DNA of 64,000 nucleotides from Zoogloea sp. (GTDB taxonomy: Bacteria > Pseudomonadota > Gammaproteobacteria > Burkholderiales > Rhodocyclaceae): assembly GCA_016703645.1 (NCBI GenBank), contig JADJBR010000009.1, positions 673,935 through 737,934 of the forward strand, read 5' to 3'. Shown here in pieces: positions 38,035 through 48,061 of this stretch (position 1 is its first letter; each line of letters begins with the position of its first letter). The notes beneath the pieces were generated by a model. The model ran no database searches. It was not told the origin of the DNA and saw only the letters and a list, made by a program, of their open reading frames with translations. The position numbers and the translations under genes are program-made.

Positions 38035-38955
38035 ATGATCGAACACCTGATTCCCGTCCTCGCCGGCACCCTGGCCGCCGCCACGCCGCTGATCTTTGCC
38101 GGGCTCGGCGAGCTGGTGGCCGAGCGCACCGGCGTCATCAACCTGGGCGTCGAGGGCATGATGCTGATCGGCGCCGTCGCCGGCTTTGCCGCGGCCGCCC
38201 ACTCCGATGGTGGCGCCCTCGCCGGGCTGCCCGCCGGCGCCGTGGCCGGCATGCTGGCGGCGCTGATCTTCGCCATCCTGTCCCTGTCCATGGCCGCCAA
38301 CCAGGCGGCCTGCGGCCTGGCCCTGACCATCTTCGGCATCGGCCTGTCGGCCTTCATCGGCCAGCACTACGTCAGCTACAGCCTGCCCGGCCTGCCGCCC
38401 CTGGACATCCCCGGCCTGTCGGAGATCCCGGTGATCGGCCGCATCCTCTTCCACCAGGACGCCGTCACCTACCTGGGCCTCGTCACCTTCGTCGGCGTGT
38501 GGTGGGTACTCAAGAAGACCCGCCTGGGCCTGGTGCTGAAGGCCGTCGGCGAAGCCCCGGACGCCGCCCATGCCATCGGCTATCCGGTCATCGCCATCCG
38601 CTACGGGGCCACGCTCTTTGGCGGCGCCATGGCGGGCATCGCCGGCGCCTACCTGTCCACGGTGTATACGCCCCTGTGGGTGCAGAACATGGTCGCCGGC
38701 CGCGGCTGGATCGCCATCGCCCTGGTGGTCTTCGCCGCCTGGAACCCCACCCGCCTGCTGCTGGGCGCCTGGCTCTTCGGCGGCGTCACCATCCTGCAGT
38801 TCCACGCCCAGGGCCTGGGCATCGCCCTGCCGGTCCAGTTCCTCGCCGCCCTGCCCTACCTGGCCACGGTGGTGGTGCTGGTGCTGATCTCGCGGGACAA
38901 GCGGCTGTTGCAGCTGAATCTGCCGGCTTCGCTGGGGAAGCCGTGGATGCCGTGA
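38035..38955 (+). CDS. Nucleoside/purine ABC transporter permease 2
   Basis: A 306-residue permease of the YufQ/NupC-type group, with the conserved segment GELVAERTGVINLGVEGMM near the N-terminus and LVLKAVGEAPDAAHAIGYP in the coupling loop. ATG 38035 follows a strong CAGGAGG site; longer upstream starts would run through permease 1. Confidence 0.9.
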   Translation: MIEHLIPVLAGTLAAATPLIFAGLGELVAERTGVINLGVEGMMLIGAVAGFAAAAHSDGGALAGLPAGAVAGMLAALIFAILSLSMAANQAACGLALTIFGIGLSAFIGQHYVSYSLPGLPPLDIPGLSEIPVIGRILFHQDAVTYLGLVTFVGVWWVLKKTRLGLVLKAVGEAPDAAHAIGYPVIAIRYGATLFGGAMAGIAGAYLSTVYTPLWVQNMVAGRGWIAIALVVFAAWNPTRLLLGAWLFGGVTILQFHAQGLGIALPVQFLAALPYLATVVVLVLISRDKRLLQLNLPASLGKPWMP

Positions 38956-39034
38956 AGATGGGGTGGACCGTGGGGGTCGAGTTCGTTCGACCTGGGTGCG
39001 ATGTGCCGTTACTGGTCGGCTTTCCGGTGATTTG

Positions 39035-39536
39035 CGTATCGTTGGCCGGGTCTCGGCCCGGCGGCCGACCGACTTCTTTGTTGTACGACAAAGAAGTAGG
39101 CAAAGAAAGCGACCCGGCTGTCCCGCTCCCTTCGGGGGTGCCCTCCTTCCGGGCCCGTCAGGCGGGTCTGCGCAAACTCGCCCTGCGGGCTCAAACATGC
39201 GCAGCCCTTTCCCCGCCTGCTGGAACCCTCCAGTCGGCACCAGAGGGGACCGGGCTTTGCAGGTGATCAACGAGCCCCAGTGCCCGGACTCAAGTTCGGC
39301 AGGGCCGGTGCATCCGGAAAGCCCGTTCCCTGGTCCGCCGAGCAGCGCCCAGCAGGCGGGAAGTCCGGCGCGGCTGTTTGAGCCCGAAGGGCGAGTTCCG
39401 CGCCAGCCGCCTGCGGACCGGAGGGAGAGTCATTCGCCGGGGGAGCCGGGTCGCTTCTTTGCTGACTTTCTTGGCGACAGCAAGAAAGAAGGGGTCGGGC
39501 TGCCGCCGTAGCCGGCGAGACCCGGCCAACGTTACG
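39035..39536. repeat. 502-bp imperfect palindromic element
   Basis: The left part (39035 to about 39240) is mirrored by the right part (about 39330-39536). The ends are CGTATCGTTGGCCGGGTCTC and the complement of CGAGACCCGGCCAACGTTACG's start. Internal blocks such as ACTCGCCCT-CGGGCTCAAACA and CCCGCCTGCTGG also recur inverted. No protein-coding capacity is convincing. It lies between the transporter and deaminase genes, within 38956-39580, and resembles dispersed intergenic repeats of GC-rich proteobacteria. Confidence 0.75.
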
Positions 39537-39580
39537 TAATCGACGGGGAAAGCCCCCCAGCAAACACGACCATAAGAAAC

Positions 39581-40945
39581 ATGAACACCAAAACCCTCCT
39601 CCTTCACCACGCCGACGTCCTCGTCACCATGGACACCCAGCGCCGCGAGATCCCCGACGGCGCCGTGTTCATCCGCAACGGCATCATCGAAGCCGTCGGC
39701 CCCACCGCCGAGCTCCCTGATACCGCCAACGAGATCATCGACCTGCGCGGCCGTATCGTGCTGCCCGGCCTGGTGAACACCCACCACCACATGTACCAGA
39801 GCCTGACCCGCGCCGTGCCCGGCGCCCAGGATGCCGAGCTGTTCGGCTGGCTGCAGACCCTCTACCCCCTGTGGGGCGGGCTGACGCCCGAGATGATCCG
39901 CGCGTCCACCCTCACTGCGATGGCCGAGCTGATCCTGTCGGGGTGCACCACCTCTTCCGACCACCTCTACATCTATCCCAACGGCAGCCGGCTGGACGAC
40001 AGCATCGAGGCGGCCCGGGAGATCGGCATGCGCTTCCATGCCTGCCGGGGCAGCATGAGCGTGGGGCGCTCGGCGGGTGGCCTGCCGCCGGATCACCTGG
40101 TGGAAGACGAAGCCGCCATCCTGTCCGACAGCCGCCGCCTCATCGAGACCTGGCACGACCCGGCCCGCCACGCCATGCTGCGGGTGGCCCTGGCGCCCTG
40201 TTCGCCCTTCTCGGTGAGCACCGACCTGATGCGCGAATCGGCCGTGCTGGCGCGCAGCTATGGGGTGTCGCTGCACACCCACCTGGCCGAGAACGACAAC
40301 GACGTGGCCTACAGCCGCGCGCGCTTCGGCATGACCCCCGCCGAGTACGCCGAGAGCCTGGGCTGGGTGGGGCCCGATGTGTGGCATGCCCACTGTGTGA
40401 AGCTGGACGACGCCGGCATCGCCCTGTTTGCCCGCACCGGCACCGGTGTGGCCCACTGCCCCTGCTCCAACATGCGCCTGGCCTCGGGCATCGCCCCCAT
40501 TCCGGCCATGCGGGCGGCCGGTGTGGCGGTGGGCCTGGGGGTGGACGGCTCCGCCTCCAACGACGGCGCGGACCTGCTCGGCGAAGCCCGCCAGGCCATG
40601 CTGCTGGCCCGGGTCGGCCACGGCCCGGCGGCCATGAACGCCCGTCAGGCCCTGGAGCTGGCCACCCTGGGCGGCGCCAAGGTGCTGGGCCGGGACGACA
40701 TCGGCGCCCTGGCCCCGGGCATGAGTGCGGATCTGATCGCCTTCCGCACCGATACCCTGGCCCTGTCCGGTGGCGCGGTGCACGACCCGGTGGCCGCCCT
40801 GATGTTCTGTACCCCGGAGCGCGTGGACATGAGCCTCATCAATGGCCGCCCGGTGGTGATGGACGGCATCCTGCAGACAGTGGACCTGGGGCGCGTGGTC
40901 CATCACCATAACCGCCTCGCCCGCCAGCTGGCCGAAGCCCTGTGA
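39581..40945 (+). CDS. 8-oxoguanine deaminase-like amidohydrolase
   Basis: A 454-residue amidohydrolase of the AtzA/TrzN-like subtype. Metal-site residues lie in LVNTHHHMYQS (residues about 64-74), LHTHLAEN, HAHCVKLDD and GVDGSASND. Full-length resemblance is to Pseudomonas 8-oxoguanine deaminase (PA0142 type), which deaminates 8-oxoguanine to urate. That fits the xanthine dehydrogenase neighbours. Its stop overlaps the guanine deaminase start. Confidence 0.82.
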   Translation: MNTKTLLLHHADVLVTMDTQRREIPDGAVFIRNGIIEAVGPTAELPDTANEIIDLRGRIVLPGLVNTHHHMYQSLTRAVPGAQDAELFGWLQTLYPLWGGLTPEMIRASTLTAMAELILSGCTTSSDHLYIYPNGSRLDDSIEAAREIGMRFHACRGSMSVGRSAGGLPPDHLVEDEAAILSDSRRLIETWHDPARHAMLRVALAPCSPFSVSTDLMRESAVLARSYGVSLHTHLAENDNDVAYSRARFGMTPAEYAESLGWVGPDVWHAHCVKLDDAGIALFARTGTGVAHCPCSNMRLASGIAPIPAMRAAGVAVGLGVDGSASNDGADLLGEARQAMLLARVGHGPAAMNARQALELATLGGAKVLGRDDIGALAPGMSADLIAFRTDTLALSGGAVHDPVAALMFCTPERVDMSLINGRPVVMDGILQTVDLGRVVHHHNRLARQLAEAL

Positions 40946-42267
40946 TGCCCATGTCCGACACCCACGTCCTGATCCGCGGCCAGATCCTCCACTACCTGAA
41001 TGACCCCGGCCCGGCGGACGACCCGAGCGCCTGGGAGTTCTTTGACGACGGCGCCCTGTGGATCACCAACGGCCACATCCGCGCCGCCGGCCCCTGGGCC
41101 GCCATCCGCGCCAACATGCCCCCGGCCATCCGCGACGCCGCCACCTTCCACGACCACCGCGGCAAGCTGGTGCTGCCCGGCCTGGTGGACACCCACATCC
41201 ACTATCCCCAGGCCGGGGTGATCGGCTCCTATGGGCGGCAGCTGCTGGACTGGCTCAACGACTACACCTTCCCCGCCGAAGCCCGCTTTGCCGACTACGC
41301 TGTGGCCGAGAAGACCGCCACCTTCGTGGTGGACCGCCTGCTCGCCCACGGCACCACCACCGCCTCGGTGTTCGCCACCGTGCATGCCCACTCGGTGGAC
41401 GCCTTCTTCCGGGCCGCCGAGGCCAAGAAGCTGCGCATGCTGTGCGGCAAGGTGCTGATGGACCGCCACTGCCCCGACACCCTGAGTGACACGGCCGAAT
41501 CGGGCCGCGCCGACAGCCAGGCCCTGATCGAGCGCTGGCACGGCAAGGGCCGCCTGGGCTACACCCTGACCCCGCGCTTCGCCCCCACCTCCACCCGCGA
41601 GCAGTTGCAAGCCACCGGCGAACTATTCGCCTCCCGCCCCGACCTGCACCTGCAGACCCACCTGGCCGAAAACCGCGCCGAGATCGACTGGGTAAGGCAG
41701 CTCTTCCCCGAGCGCAGCAGCTACCTGGACGTCTACGCCCACTACGGCCTGCTCGCCCCGCGGACGATCTACGGCCACTGCATCCACCTCTCCGACGCCG
41801 AGCGCCACGAGATGACCGCCAGCGGCGCCGCCGCCGCCTTCTGCCCCACCTCCAACTTCTTCCTCGGCAGCGGCGCCTTCGACTACGCCGCCAGCACCGC
41901 CGCCGGCCTGCGCGTGGGCCTCGCCACCGACGTGGGCGGCGGCACCGGCTTCAGCCTGATCCGGACCCTCGGCCAGGCCTACGAGGCCAGCCAGATCCAC
42001 GGCACGCCCCTCTCCGCCATGCGCGGCTGGTATCTCGCCACCCTGGGCGGCGCCCGCGCCCTCTACCTGGACGACCACATCGGCAACTTCCAGCCCGGCC
42101 ACGAAGCCGACTTCACCGTCCTCGACTGGACCGCCACCCCCGAACTCGCCTGGCGCATGGACAACACCCACAGCCTGGCGGAAAGGCTGTTCGCGCTGAT
42201 GATTCTGGGGGACGAGAGATGCGTGGTGGCGACGCATGTGATGGGGGAGCGGGCTTCGCCAGGCTGA
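40945..42267 (+). CDS. guaD: Guanine deaminase
   Basis: A 440-residue amidohydrolase. It has VDTHIHYPQAGVIGSYG, LQTHLAENRAEI, YGHCIHLSD and ATDVGGGTGFS, the typical guanine deaminase set. It converts guanine to xanthine for XdhAB. ATG 40945 overlaps the previous TGA (TGATG); ATG 40951 is possible. It is the last gene of the purine run. Confidence 0.9.
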   Translation: MPMSDTHVLIRGQILHYLNDPGPADDPSAWEFFDDGALWITNGHIRAAGPWAAIRANMPPAIRDAATFHDHRGKLVLPGLVDTHIHYPQAGVIGSYGRQLLDWLNDYTFPAEARFADYAVAEKTATFVVDRLLAHGTTTASVFATVHAHSVDAFFRAAEAKKLRMLCGKVLMDRHCPDTLSDTAESGRADSQALIERWHGKGRLGYTLTPRFAPTSTREQLQATGELFASRPDLHLQTHLAENRAEIDWVRQLFPERSSYLDVYAHYGLLAPRTIYGHCIHLSDAERHEMTASGAAAAFCPTSNFFLGSGAFDYAASTAAGLRVGLATDVGGGTGFSLIRTLGQAYEASQIHGTPLSAMRGWYLATLGGARALYLDDHIGNFQPGHEADFTVLDWTATPELAWRMDNTHSLAERLFALMILGDERCVVATHVMGERASPG

Positions 42268-42532
42268 GGTCCTGACCTTGTTGAACATACAACGGCCCTA
42301 CCTTAGCCATGGATTTCCATGACAGGACGTTCACCCGCAAGCGTGGTGGGGATACCAGCGCAAGTGCTGCGAGACTCAGATTGATCTCTCTTCCATGGCT
42401 ACCTCTTGGCTCAAGCAAACCTGGGGAGCCAAAGAAAAAACAATTTCCCAACAAGGGGTTATCCGAAGCCCCATTCGGTTTGGTGCGTAGCTTTGATGCA
42501 ATCTTGGCAGATAGCCACCGTTTTGAGCCAAG

Positions 42533-44167
42533 TCAGGGCAGCCGGTAGCGTGTGCCGCTGCGCACCCCCTCCTGCAACAACCCGCCGTCTTTCACCAACT
42601 GTTCAACAGCACGGCGCAGACGCGAACGCGGGATCTCAAGCCCGACCCGCTGGTGAATGTCGCCAATTCTGGTGCCGGGATAGCGGCCAACGTCCTCAAT
42701 GATCAAGGCCGACAAGCGATGTGGCTCGATGCGCTTGAGCGTGGTTCCAGCAGCGAAGTTAAGGCTGCGCAGCAGGCCCGGATCAACAAAATAGCGCGTG
42801 GCCTGGGTGCGCCCGGTGCTCTGCACCAAGTTCCAGTCGAGCAGGCGTTTGAGCCAGGGCTGAAGTGCCTCGACGCTGGGCAGCTCCAGTGTGCCGGCAA
42901 GTTCGCGGGCGGTCAGCGCGTCATGCTGAGCCAACAGGCCCAGTACGATCCGCTCGCGCTGGGTGAGCTGATAGGTCTGATCCGCCTTGGCAATGAAGTC
43001 GATCACTTCCGGCTTGAGGATGCGGCGGCGCACCGTGACCTGAACGCGGTCGTGGGTCTCGATCAACTCCGGCGCGGGGCGGCCTTGCGAGAGCAGCACC
43101 TCGAAGATCTTGTCGAAGCCGCTGCCTTCCCGCTCCATCAGCTTCAGGTCGTGAAAGAGGCGGGCCATATGCTCGTTGCGGCGCACGGTGGTGTGCAGCA
43201 CGTTCTGTGGCGTGACACCCAGGGGCAACAGACCGGGGTTGACCATCTCCAGCCGGTCCGGATGCAGGTTCAGGAAGATGTCGCCGCGCTGGGTATAGGG
43301 GCGGTGCACCAGCGCGTTGACCAGCAGTTCGCGCACCACGATCTCGTCGAAGGCGGGCATGTTCTGGCGGTACAGGCCATCGGGCAGTTCGTAACGCTCG
43401 CGGAAGTCGGGCACCTCCAGCCAGACCGCCTCGATCAGCTCCATCGGGCTTTGGGTGTGGTCGTCCCACACCAGCTTGTTGACCTTCTGGCCGTGCTCGT
43501 CGTACTTGATGAACTGGATGACCGGCGCCGTGGTCAGTTGAGCGCGATGATGCTGGCGACCCAGGCAGAGCACGCCCAAGTGGGTGAGGACCTGCCCTTG
43601 TGCGAGCTGATAGTGATCGAGCAGTTCATCGTCGGACTTTTCCTTGACGGAGGCCTTGACCCGGTCGGATACGCGCAGGGCCGCCAGCAGCTTGTCGCGT
43701 TTGACCGCATCGCTCTCGGCGCGAGGAACATGCAGGGTGATCTGCGTTTCCCACGGCAGGGCGGAGCGTTCGCTGGCCAGCCGCATCACGTCATCACCTG
43801 TAACGGGCTTGCTCTGGTCTGCCACACGCAGGAAATAACGGCCGTCCGTGGTAGAGGCAACGGCCATGGCGCGCGGGATGCGCAATTCGATGTACTAGCC
43901 GCCATTCGGGGCGGTGACGACGTCCGGCAGTACAGCGAGGTTTACTGTGCGCTCAGCCAGCTTGCGCCGTAGCGTGTCGGGCAGGTCGCTGGGGATTTGT
44001 TAACCGGCAGGCGGCAGGTCCTGGCCATCCTCGATGCCCAGCAGCAGACGACCGCCGCTTGCATTGGCAAAAGCAATGCAATCCTTGGCAATTTCGTTCC
44101 AGTCAGCCGTCTTGCCAAGCACAGCCCGCAAGGACTTCTGGTCGAGGAGTTGTCCTTCCAGGCTCAC
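42533..44167 (-). pseudogene. AlbA/HATPase-type ATP-binding regulator, two nonsense codons
   Basis: Read from GTG 44167 the frame encodes a protein of about 544 residues. It has an N-terminal AlbA_2 domain (SLRAVLGKTADWNEIAKDC, SGGRLLLGIEDG), an HATPase_c_4-like domain (ELLVNALVHRPYTQRGDI, GSGFDKIFE) and two C-terminal winged-helix segments. In-frame TAA at 44002-44000 (codon 56) and TAG at 43897-43895 (codon 91) interrupt it. The frame is otherwise intact and the reading resumes cleanly, so both stops look like point mutations, probably of Gln codons. The downstream part (42533-43885) could be translated as an N-truncated protein. This family is often horizontally mobile. Confidence 0.8.
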
Positions 44168-44301
44168 ACACTATCTTCCACGAATGCGTTCATTCTGGTG
44201 CGTGCCCGCTCTCCGACTCGGCATCGGCGCCGGCCACGCGCACCCATTCACCCTCGGAGAACGGGAATACCCACGATCTGCCGAAAAGCGGCCGCAGTCT
44301 A

Positions 44302-44661
44302 TCAAACGGCGAGTGCCTTCGGATTCGGCCCGTACTCGTTGCTCCCCTCCTGGCTGTCCTGCACCGCAAAGTAGATCAGCACCAGCGCGCCGATGATGGG
44401 GATGATCATCAGCAGGGCCCACCAGCCGGATTTGCCGATGTCGTGGAGGCGGCGCACCGTGACGCCGACGCTGGGCAGCAGCACGCCGAGGCTGTAGATG
44501 CCCGACAGCACGTCGCCCATGCCGCCCTCACCACCGCCGCCAACCAGCTGCAGCACGACCATGATGATCAGGTTGAAGAGGGTGAACATCCAGTATTCCT
44601 TGCGCTGGGCACGCCCCTTGAAATCGGCGTACTGCTTGAGTGCTTTCAGATACCACTGCAT
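44302..44661 (-). CDS. DUF805 membrane protein
   Basis: A 119-residue inner-membrane protein with about four hydrophobic segments and the family signature VRRLHDIGKSGWWALL. The N-terminal YADFKGRAQRKEYWMFTLFN is also typical. AGGGAG precedes ATG 44661. Function unknown. Confidence 0.88.
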   Translation of the reverse strand: MQWYLKALKQYADFKGRAQRKEYWMFTLFNLIIMVVLQLVGGGGEGGMGDVLSGIYSLGVLLPSVGVTVRRLHDIGKSGWWALLMIIPIIGALVLIYFAVQDSQEGSNEYGPNPKALAV

Positions 44662-44802
44662 GGAGATCTCCCTGTGCATGTCAAAAGGATGGGCCTGGGG
44701 GAAAGATAGCATGCCCCGGATGACGGGTTGCCGGGGCGGATGGGCTTTCCTTCGTCCGCCAGCCGGGCTACCTTCGGGCACCACCCCGTTCTGCCGCCTT
44801 CC

Positions 44803-45999
44803 ATGCCGCCCATCCTCCGTGCCCTTGAATCCCGCAATTACCGCATCTACTTTGCCGGCCAGCTGATTTCCCTGGCGGGCACCTGGATGCAGCAGGTGGC
44901 CATGGTGTGGCTGGCCTACCGCCTCACCGGGTCGGCGCTGGTGCTGGGTGTGGTGGGTTTTGCGAGCCAGATCCCCATCCTGGTGTTCAGCGCCATCGGT
45001 GGCGTGATCACCGACCGCTTCGACAAGCGGCGCCTGCTGCTGGCCACCCAGGCCCTGTCCATGGTGCAGGCCCTCGGGCTGGCGGCGCTGGCGTCGCAGG
45101 GCAGCGCCACCCCGGCGCACCTGATTGCGCTGGCCTTCGGGCTGGGCCTGATCAATGCGCTGGACGTGCCGACCCGCCAGGCCATCGCGGTGCAACTGGT
45201 GGACAACAAGGCCGACCTGCCCAACGCCATCGCCCTGAACTCCTTTCTGATGAACGCGGCGCGCTTTGTCGGCCCGAGCCTGGCCGGCTTTGTGGTGGCG
45301 CTGGCCGGCGAGGCGGTGTGCTTCCTGCTCAACGGGCTGTCCTACCTGGCGGTGCTGCTTGCGCTGCTGGCCATCCGCCTGCCGGCCGGCGAGGCACGCA
45401 AGCCCCCTGCGCCGCCCCTCCAGGCCCTGCGCGAGGGCCTGGCCTACGCTGCCGGGCAGGCGGAGATCCGCGCCTCGCTGCTGCTGGTGGCCACCACCAG
45501 CTTTCTGGCCGCGCCCTACGTGGTGCTGATGCCGCTGTTCGCCCGGGAGATCTTCGGCGGCGACGCCCGCCTGTACGGGCTGCTGCTGGGCTGCTCGGGG
45601 GCCGGCTCCCTGCTCGGCAGCGCCTACCTGGCCAGCCGCCAGGACACCACCGGCCTGACCCGCAAGGTGGCCCTGGCGGCCCCGGCGGTGGGTGTCTGCG
45701 TGGCCCTGTTCGCCCTGTCCCCGGCCCTGTGGATGGCTGTGCCGGTACTGCTGGCCCTGGGCCTGACTATCATCGTCACCGTGGCGGGCAGCAATACGCT
45801 GATCCAGACCCGGGTGGACAATGCCTTCCGGGGCCGGGTGATGGCCTTGTTCACCATGGCCTTTCTGGGCGTGGCGCCCCTGGGCAGCTTTGTGGTGGGC
45901 AGCCTGGCCCATGCCGCCGGCGTGCGCCCGACCCTGGTGCTGTGCGGCCTGCTGACCGTGGCGGCGGGCCTGGCCTACCGGCGCCGCACGGCGGACTGA
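44803..45999 (+). CDS. MFS exporter (EntS-like)
   Basis: A 398-residue major facilitator with about 12 membrane segments. The 2-3 loop GGVITDRFDKRRLL and GTWMQQVAMVWLAYRLT resemble EntS-type and other MFS_3 exporters. It diverges from the DUF805 gene, and its substrate is unknown. The chosen ATG 44803 has no strong ribosome site, so the start is less sure. Confidence 0.8.
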   Translation: MPPILRALESRNYRIYFAGQLISLAGTWMQQVAMVWLAYRLTGSALVLGVVGFASQIPILVFSAIGGVITDRFDKRRLLLATQALSMVQALGLAALASQGSATPAHLIALAFGLGLINALDVPTRQAIAVQLVDNKADLPNAIALNSFLMNAARFVGPSLAGFVVALAGEAVCFLLNGLSYLAVLLALLAIRLPAGEARKPPAPPLQALREGLAYAAGQAEIRASLLLVATTSFLAAPYVVLMPLFAREIFGGDARLYGLLLGCSGAGSLLGSAYLASRQDTTGLTRKVALAAPAVGVCVALFALSPALWMAVPVLLALGLTIIVTVAGSNTLIQTRVDNAFRGRVMALFTMAFLGVAPLGSFVVGSLAHAAGVRPTLVLCGLLTVAAGLAYRRRTAD

Positions 46000-46082
46000 C
46001 AAGCGCAGGGACTCGGCCCGGCGGGCCATCCCCGCTATCATTCCGGCCTCACCCCTGCAGGCCCGCGGGCCGGACACCCACC

Positions 46083-48011
46083 ATGACCGAAACCACCGGC
46101 GCCCCGGCGACACCCCGGGCCGCCCTGCGCGTGCTGTCGCTCATCCCGCCGATGACGCAGCTCAACACGCCCTACCCGTCCACCGCCTATCTCACCGGCT
46201 TCCTGCGCAGCCGCGGCGTGGACGCGGTGCAGGACGACCTGGCCCTGAAACTGGTGCTGGCCCTGTTCTCCCCGGCCGGCCTCGATGCCCTGCGCGAAGG
46301 GATGCAGGCCCTGCCGGGCAGGAAGCGCTCGGCCACCCTGGCCACCTTCGACGCCGCCTTTGCCCGCTACCGGGCCACGGTGGGGCCGGTGATCGCCTTC
46401 CTGCAGGGCCGCGACCCGACCCTGGCCCACCGCATCGCCAGCCGCAGTTTTCTGCCCGAAGGGCCGCGCTTCGCCTCCCTGGATGCCTACTACGATCCGG
46501 ACGGCGGCGACCCCCTGGCCTGGGCCTTCGGCGCCCTCGGCGTGCAGGACAAGGCACGCCATCTGGCCACCCTCTACCTCAACGACCTGGCCGACGTGCT
46601 GCGCGAAGCCGGCGACCCGCGCTTCGAGTTCGTGCGCTACGCCGAATCCCTGGCCATGGCCCAGCCCACCTTCGGCCCCCTGGCCGCAGCCCTGGCCGCC
46701 CCGCCGACCCTGGTGGATGCGCAGTTGAAGGCCCTCACCCTGGAGACCATCGCCCGCCACCAGCCCCAGGTCGTGCTGCTGTCGGTGCCCTTCCCGGGCT
46801 CGGTGTACGCCGCCTTCCGCATCGCCCAGACCCTCAAGGCCGCCCACCCGGCCATCGTCACCGTGCTGGGCGGGGGCTTCGTCAATACCGAGCTGCGCGA
46901 GCTCAGCGAGCCCCGCGTCTTCGACTACTTCGACTACGTCACCCTGGACGACGGCGAGCGCCCCCTGCTGGCCCTGCTGGAGCACCTGGACGGCAGGCGC
47001 GGGCGTTCACGCCTGGTGCGCACCTATGTGCGCGAGGAGGGTGTGGTGCGCTACATCAACCTGGTGGAACCGGACGTGCCCTTTGCCGAGGTCGGCACCC
47101 CCACCTGGGACGGCCTGCCCCTGGACGGCTACCTGTCCATCCTCGACATGCTCAACCCCATGCACCGCATGTGGTCGGACGGGCGCTGGAACAAGCTCAC
47201 CGTGGCCCACGGCTGCTACTGGAAGAAGTGCAGTTTCTGTGACGTGAGCCTGGACTACATCGGCCGCTACGACGGAGCCAGCGCCGAGCTGCTGGTGGAC
47301 CGCATCGAGGCCATCGTCGCCGAAACCGGCCAGACCGGCTTCCACTTCGTGGACGAGGCCGCCCCACCCAAGGCCCTGAAAGCCCTGGCCGAGGAGCTGC
47401 AACGGCGCAATCAGTCGATCTCCTGGTGGGGCAACATCCGCTTCGAGAAATCCTTCACCCCCCAGCTCTGCCAGCAGCTCGCCGACAGCGGCTGCATCGC
47501 CATCTCGGGTGGGCTGGAGGTGGCCTCCGACCGGCTGCTGACGCTGATGAAGAAGGGTGTCTCGGTGGATCAGGTGGCCCGGGTCACCAAGGGCTTCAGC
47601 GACGCCGGCATCCTCGTCCACGCCTACCTGATGTACGGCTTCCCCACCCAGACCGTGCAGGACACCGTGGATGCGCTGGAATACGTGCGCCAGCTCTTCG
47701 ACGCCGGCTGCATCCAGTCGGGCTTCTTTCACCGCTTCGTATGCACCGTGCACTCACCCGTGGGCCAGAACCCCGACGAATACGGCGTGAAGCTCAAGCC
47801 CCTGCCGCCGATCAGCTTCGCCAAGAACGACGTGGGCTTCATCGACCCCACCGGGGTGGACCACGACGCCCTCGGCGTGGCCCTCAACAAGGCCCTCTAC
47901 AACTACATGCACGGCATCGGCCTGGACGAGGATGTGCGTAGCTGGTTCGGCATGAAGGTGCCCAAGGCCCGCGTGCCGAAGAACTTCATCGGGCGGGCGC
48001 TGGGGTATTGA
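46083..48011 (+). CDS. B12-binding-domain radical SAM protein
   Basis: A 642-residue enzyme with an N-terminal cobalamin-binding-like Rossmann region (VVLLSVPFPGSVYAAF, TVLGGGFVNTE) and a radical SAM barrel. The cluster motif is C378-x4-C383-x2-C386 (GCYWKKCSFCD), with one residue more than the canonical Cx3Cx2C in the first gap. Later strands include HFVDEAAPPKAL and LEVASDRLLTLMKKG. The substrate cannot be inferred, and no biosynthetic cluster surrounds it. It lies 83 bp after the MFS gene on the same strand. Confidence 0.8.
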   Translation: MTETTGAPATPRAALRVLSLIPPMTQLNTPYPSTAYLTGFLRSRGVDAVQDDLALKLVLALFSPAGLDALREGMQALPGRKRSATLATFDAAFARYRATVGPVIAFLQGRDPTLAHRIASRSFLPEGPRFASLDAYYDPDGGDPLAWAFGALGVQDKARHLATLYLNDLADVLREAGDPRFEFVRYAESLAMAQPTFGPLAAALAAPPTLVDAQLKALTLETIARHQPQVVLLSVPFPGSVYAAFRIAQTLKAAHPAIVTVLGGGFVNTELRELSEPRVFDYFDYVTLDDGERPLLALLEHLDGRRGRSRLVRTYVREEGVVRYINLVEPDVPFAEVGTPTWDGLPLDGYLSILDMLNPMHRMWSDGRWNKLTVAHGCYWKKCSFCDVSLDYIGRYDGASAELLVDRIEAIVAETGQTGFHFVDEAAPPKALKALAEELQRRNQSISWWGNIRFEKSFTPQLCQQLADSGCIAISGGLEVASDRLLTLMKKGVSVDQVARVTKGFSDAGILVHAYLMYGFPTQTVQDTVDALEYVRQLFDAGCIQSGFFHRFVCTVHSPVGQNPDEYGVKLKPLPPISFAKNDVGFIDPTGVDHDALGVALNKALYNYMHGIGLDEDVRSWFGMKVPKARVPKNFIGRALGY

Positions 48012-48061
48012 ACCCCCTGCAGGCACCGGAATCCCGCCCTCCTTGACCCACGGCCCCACCC

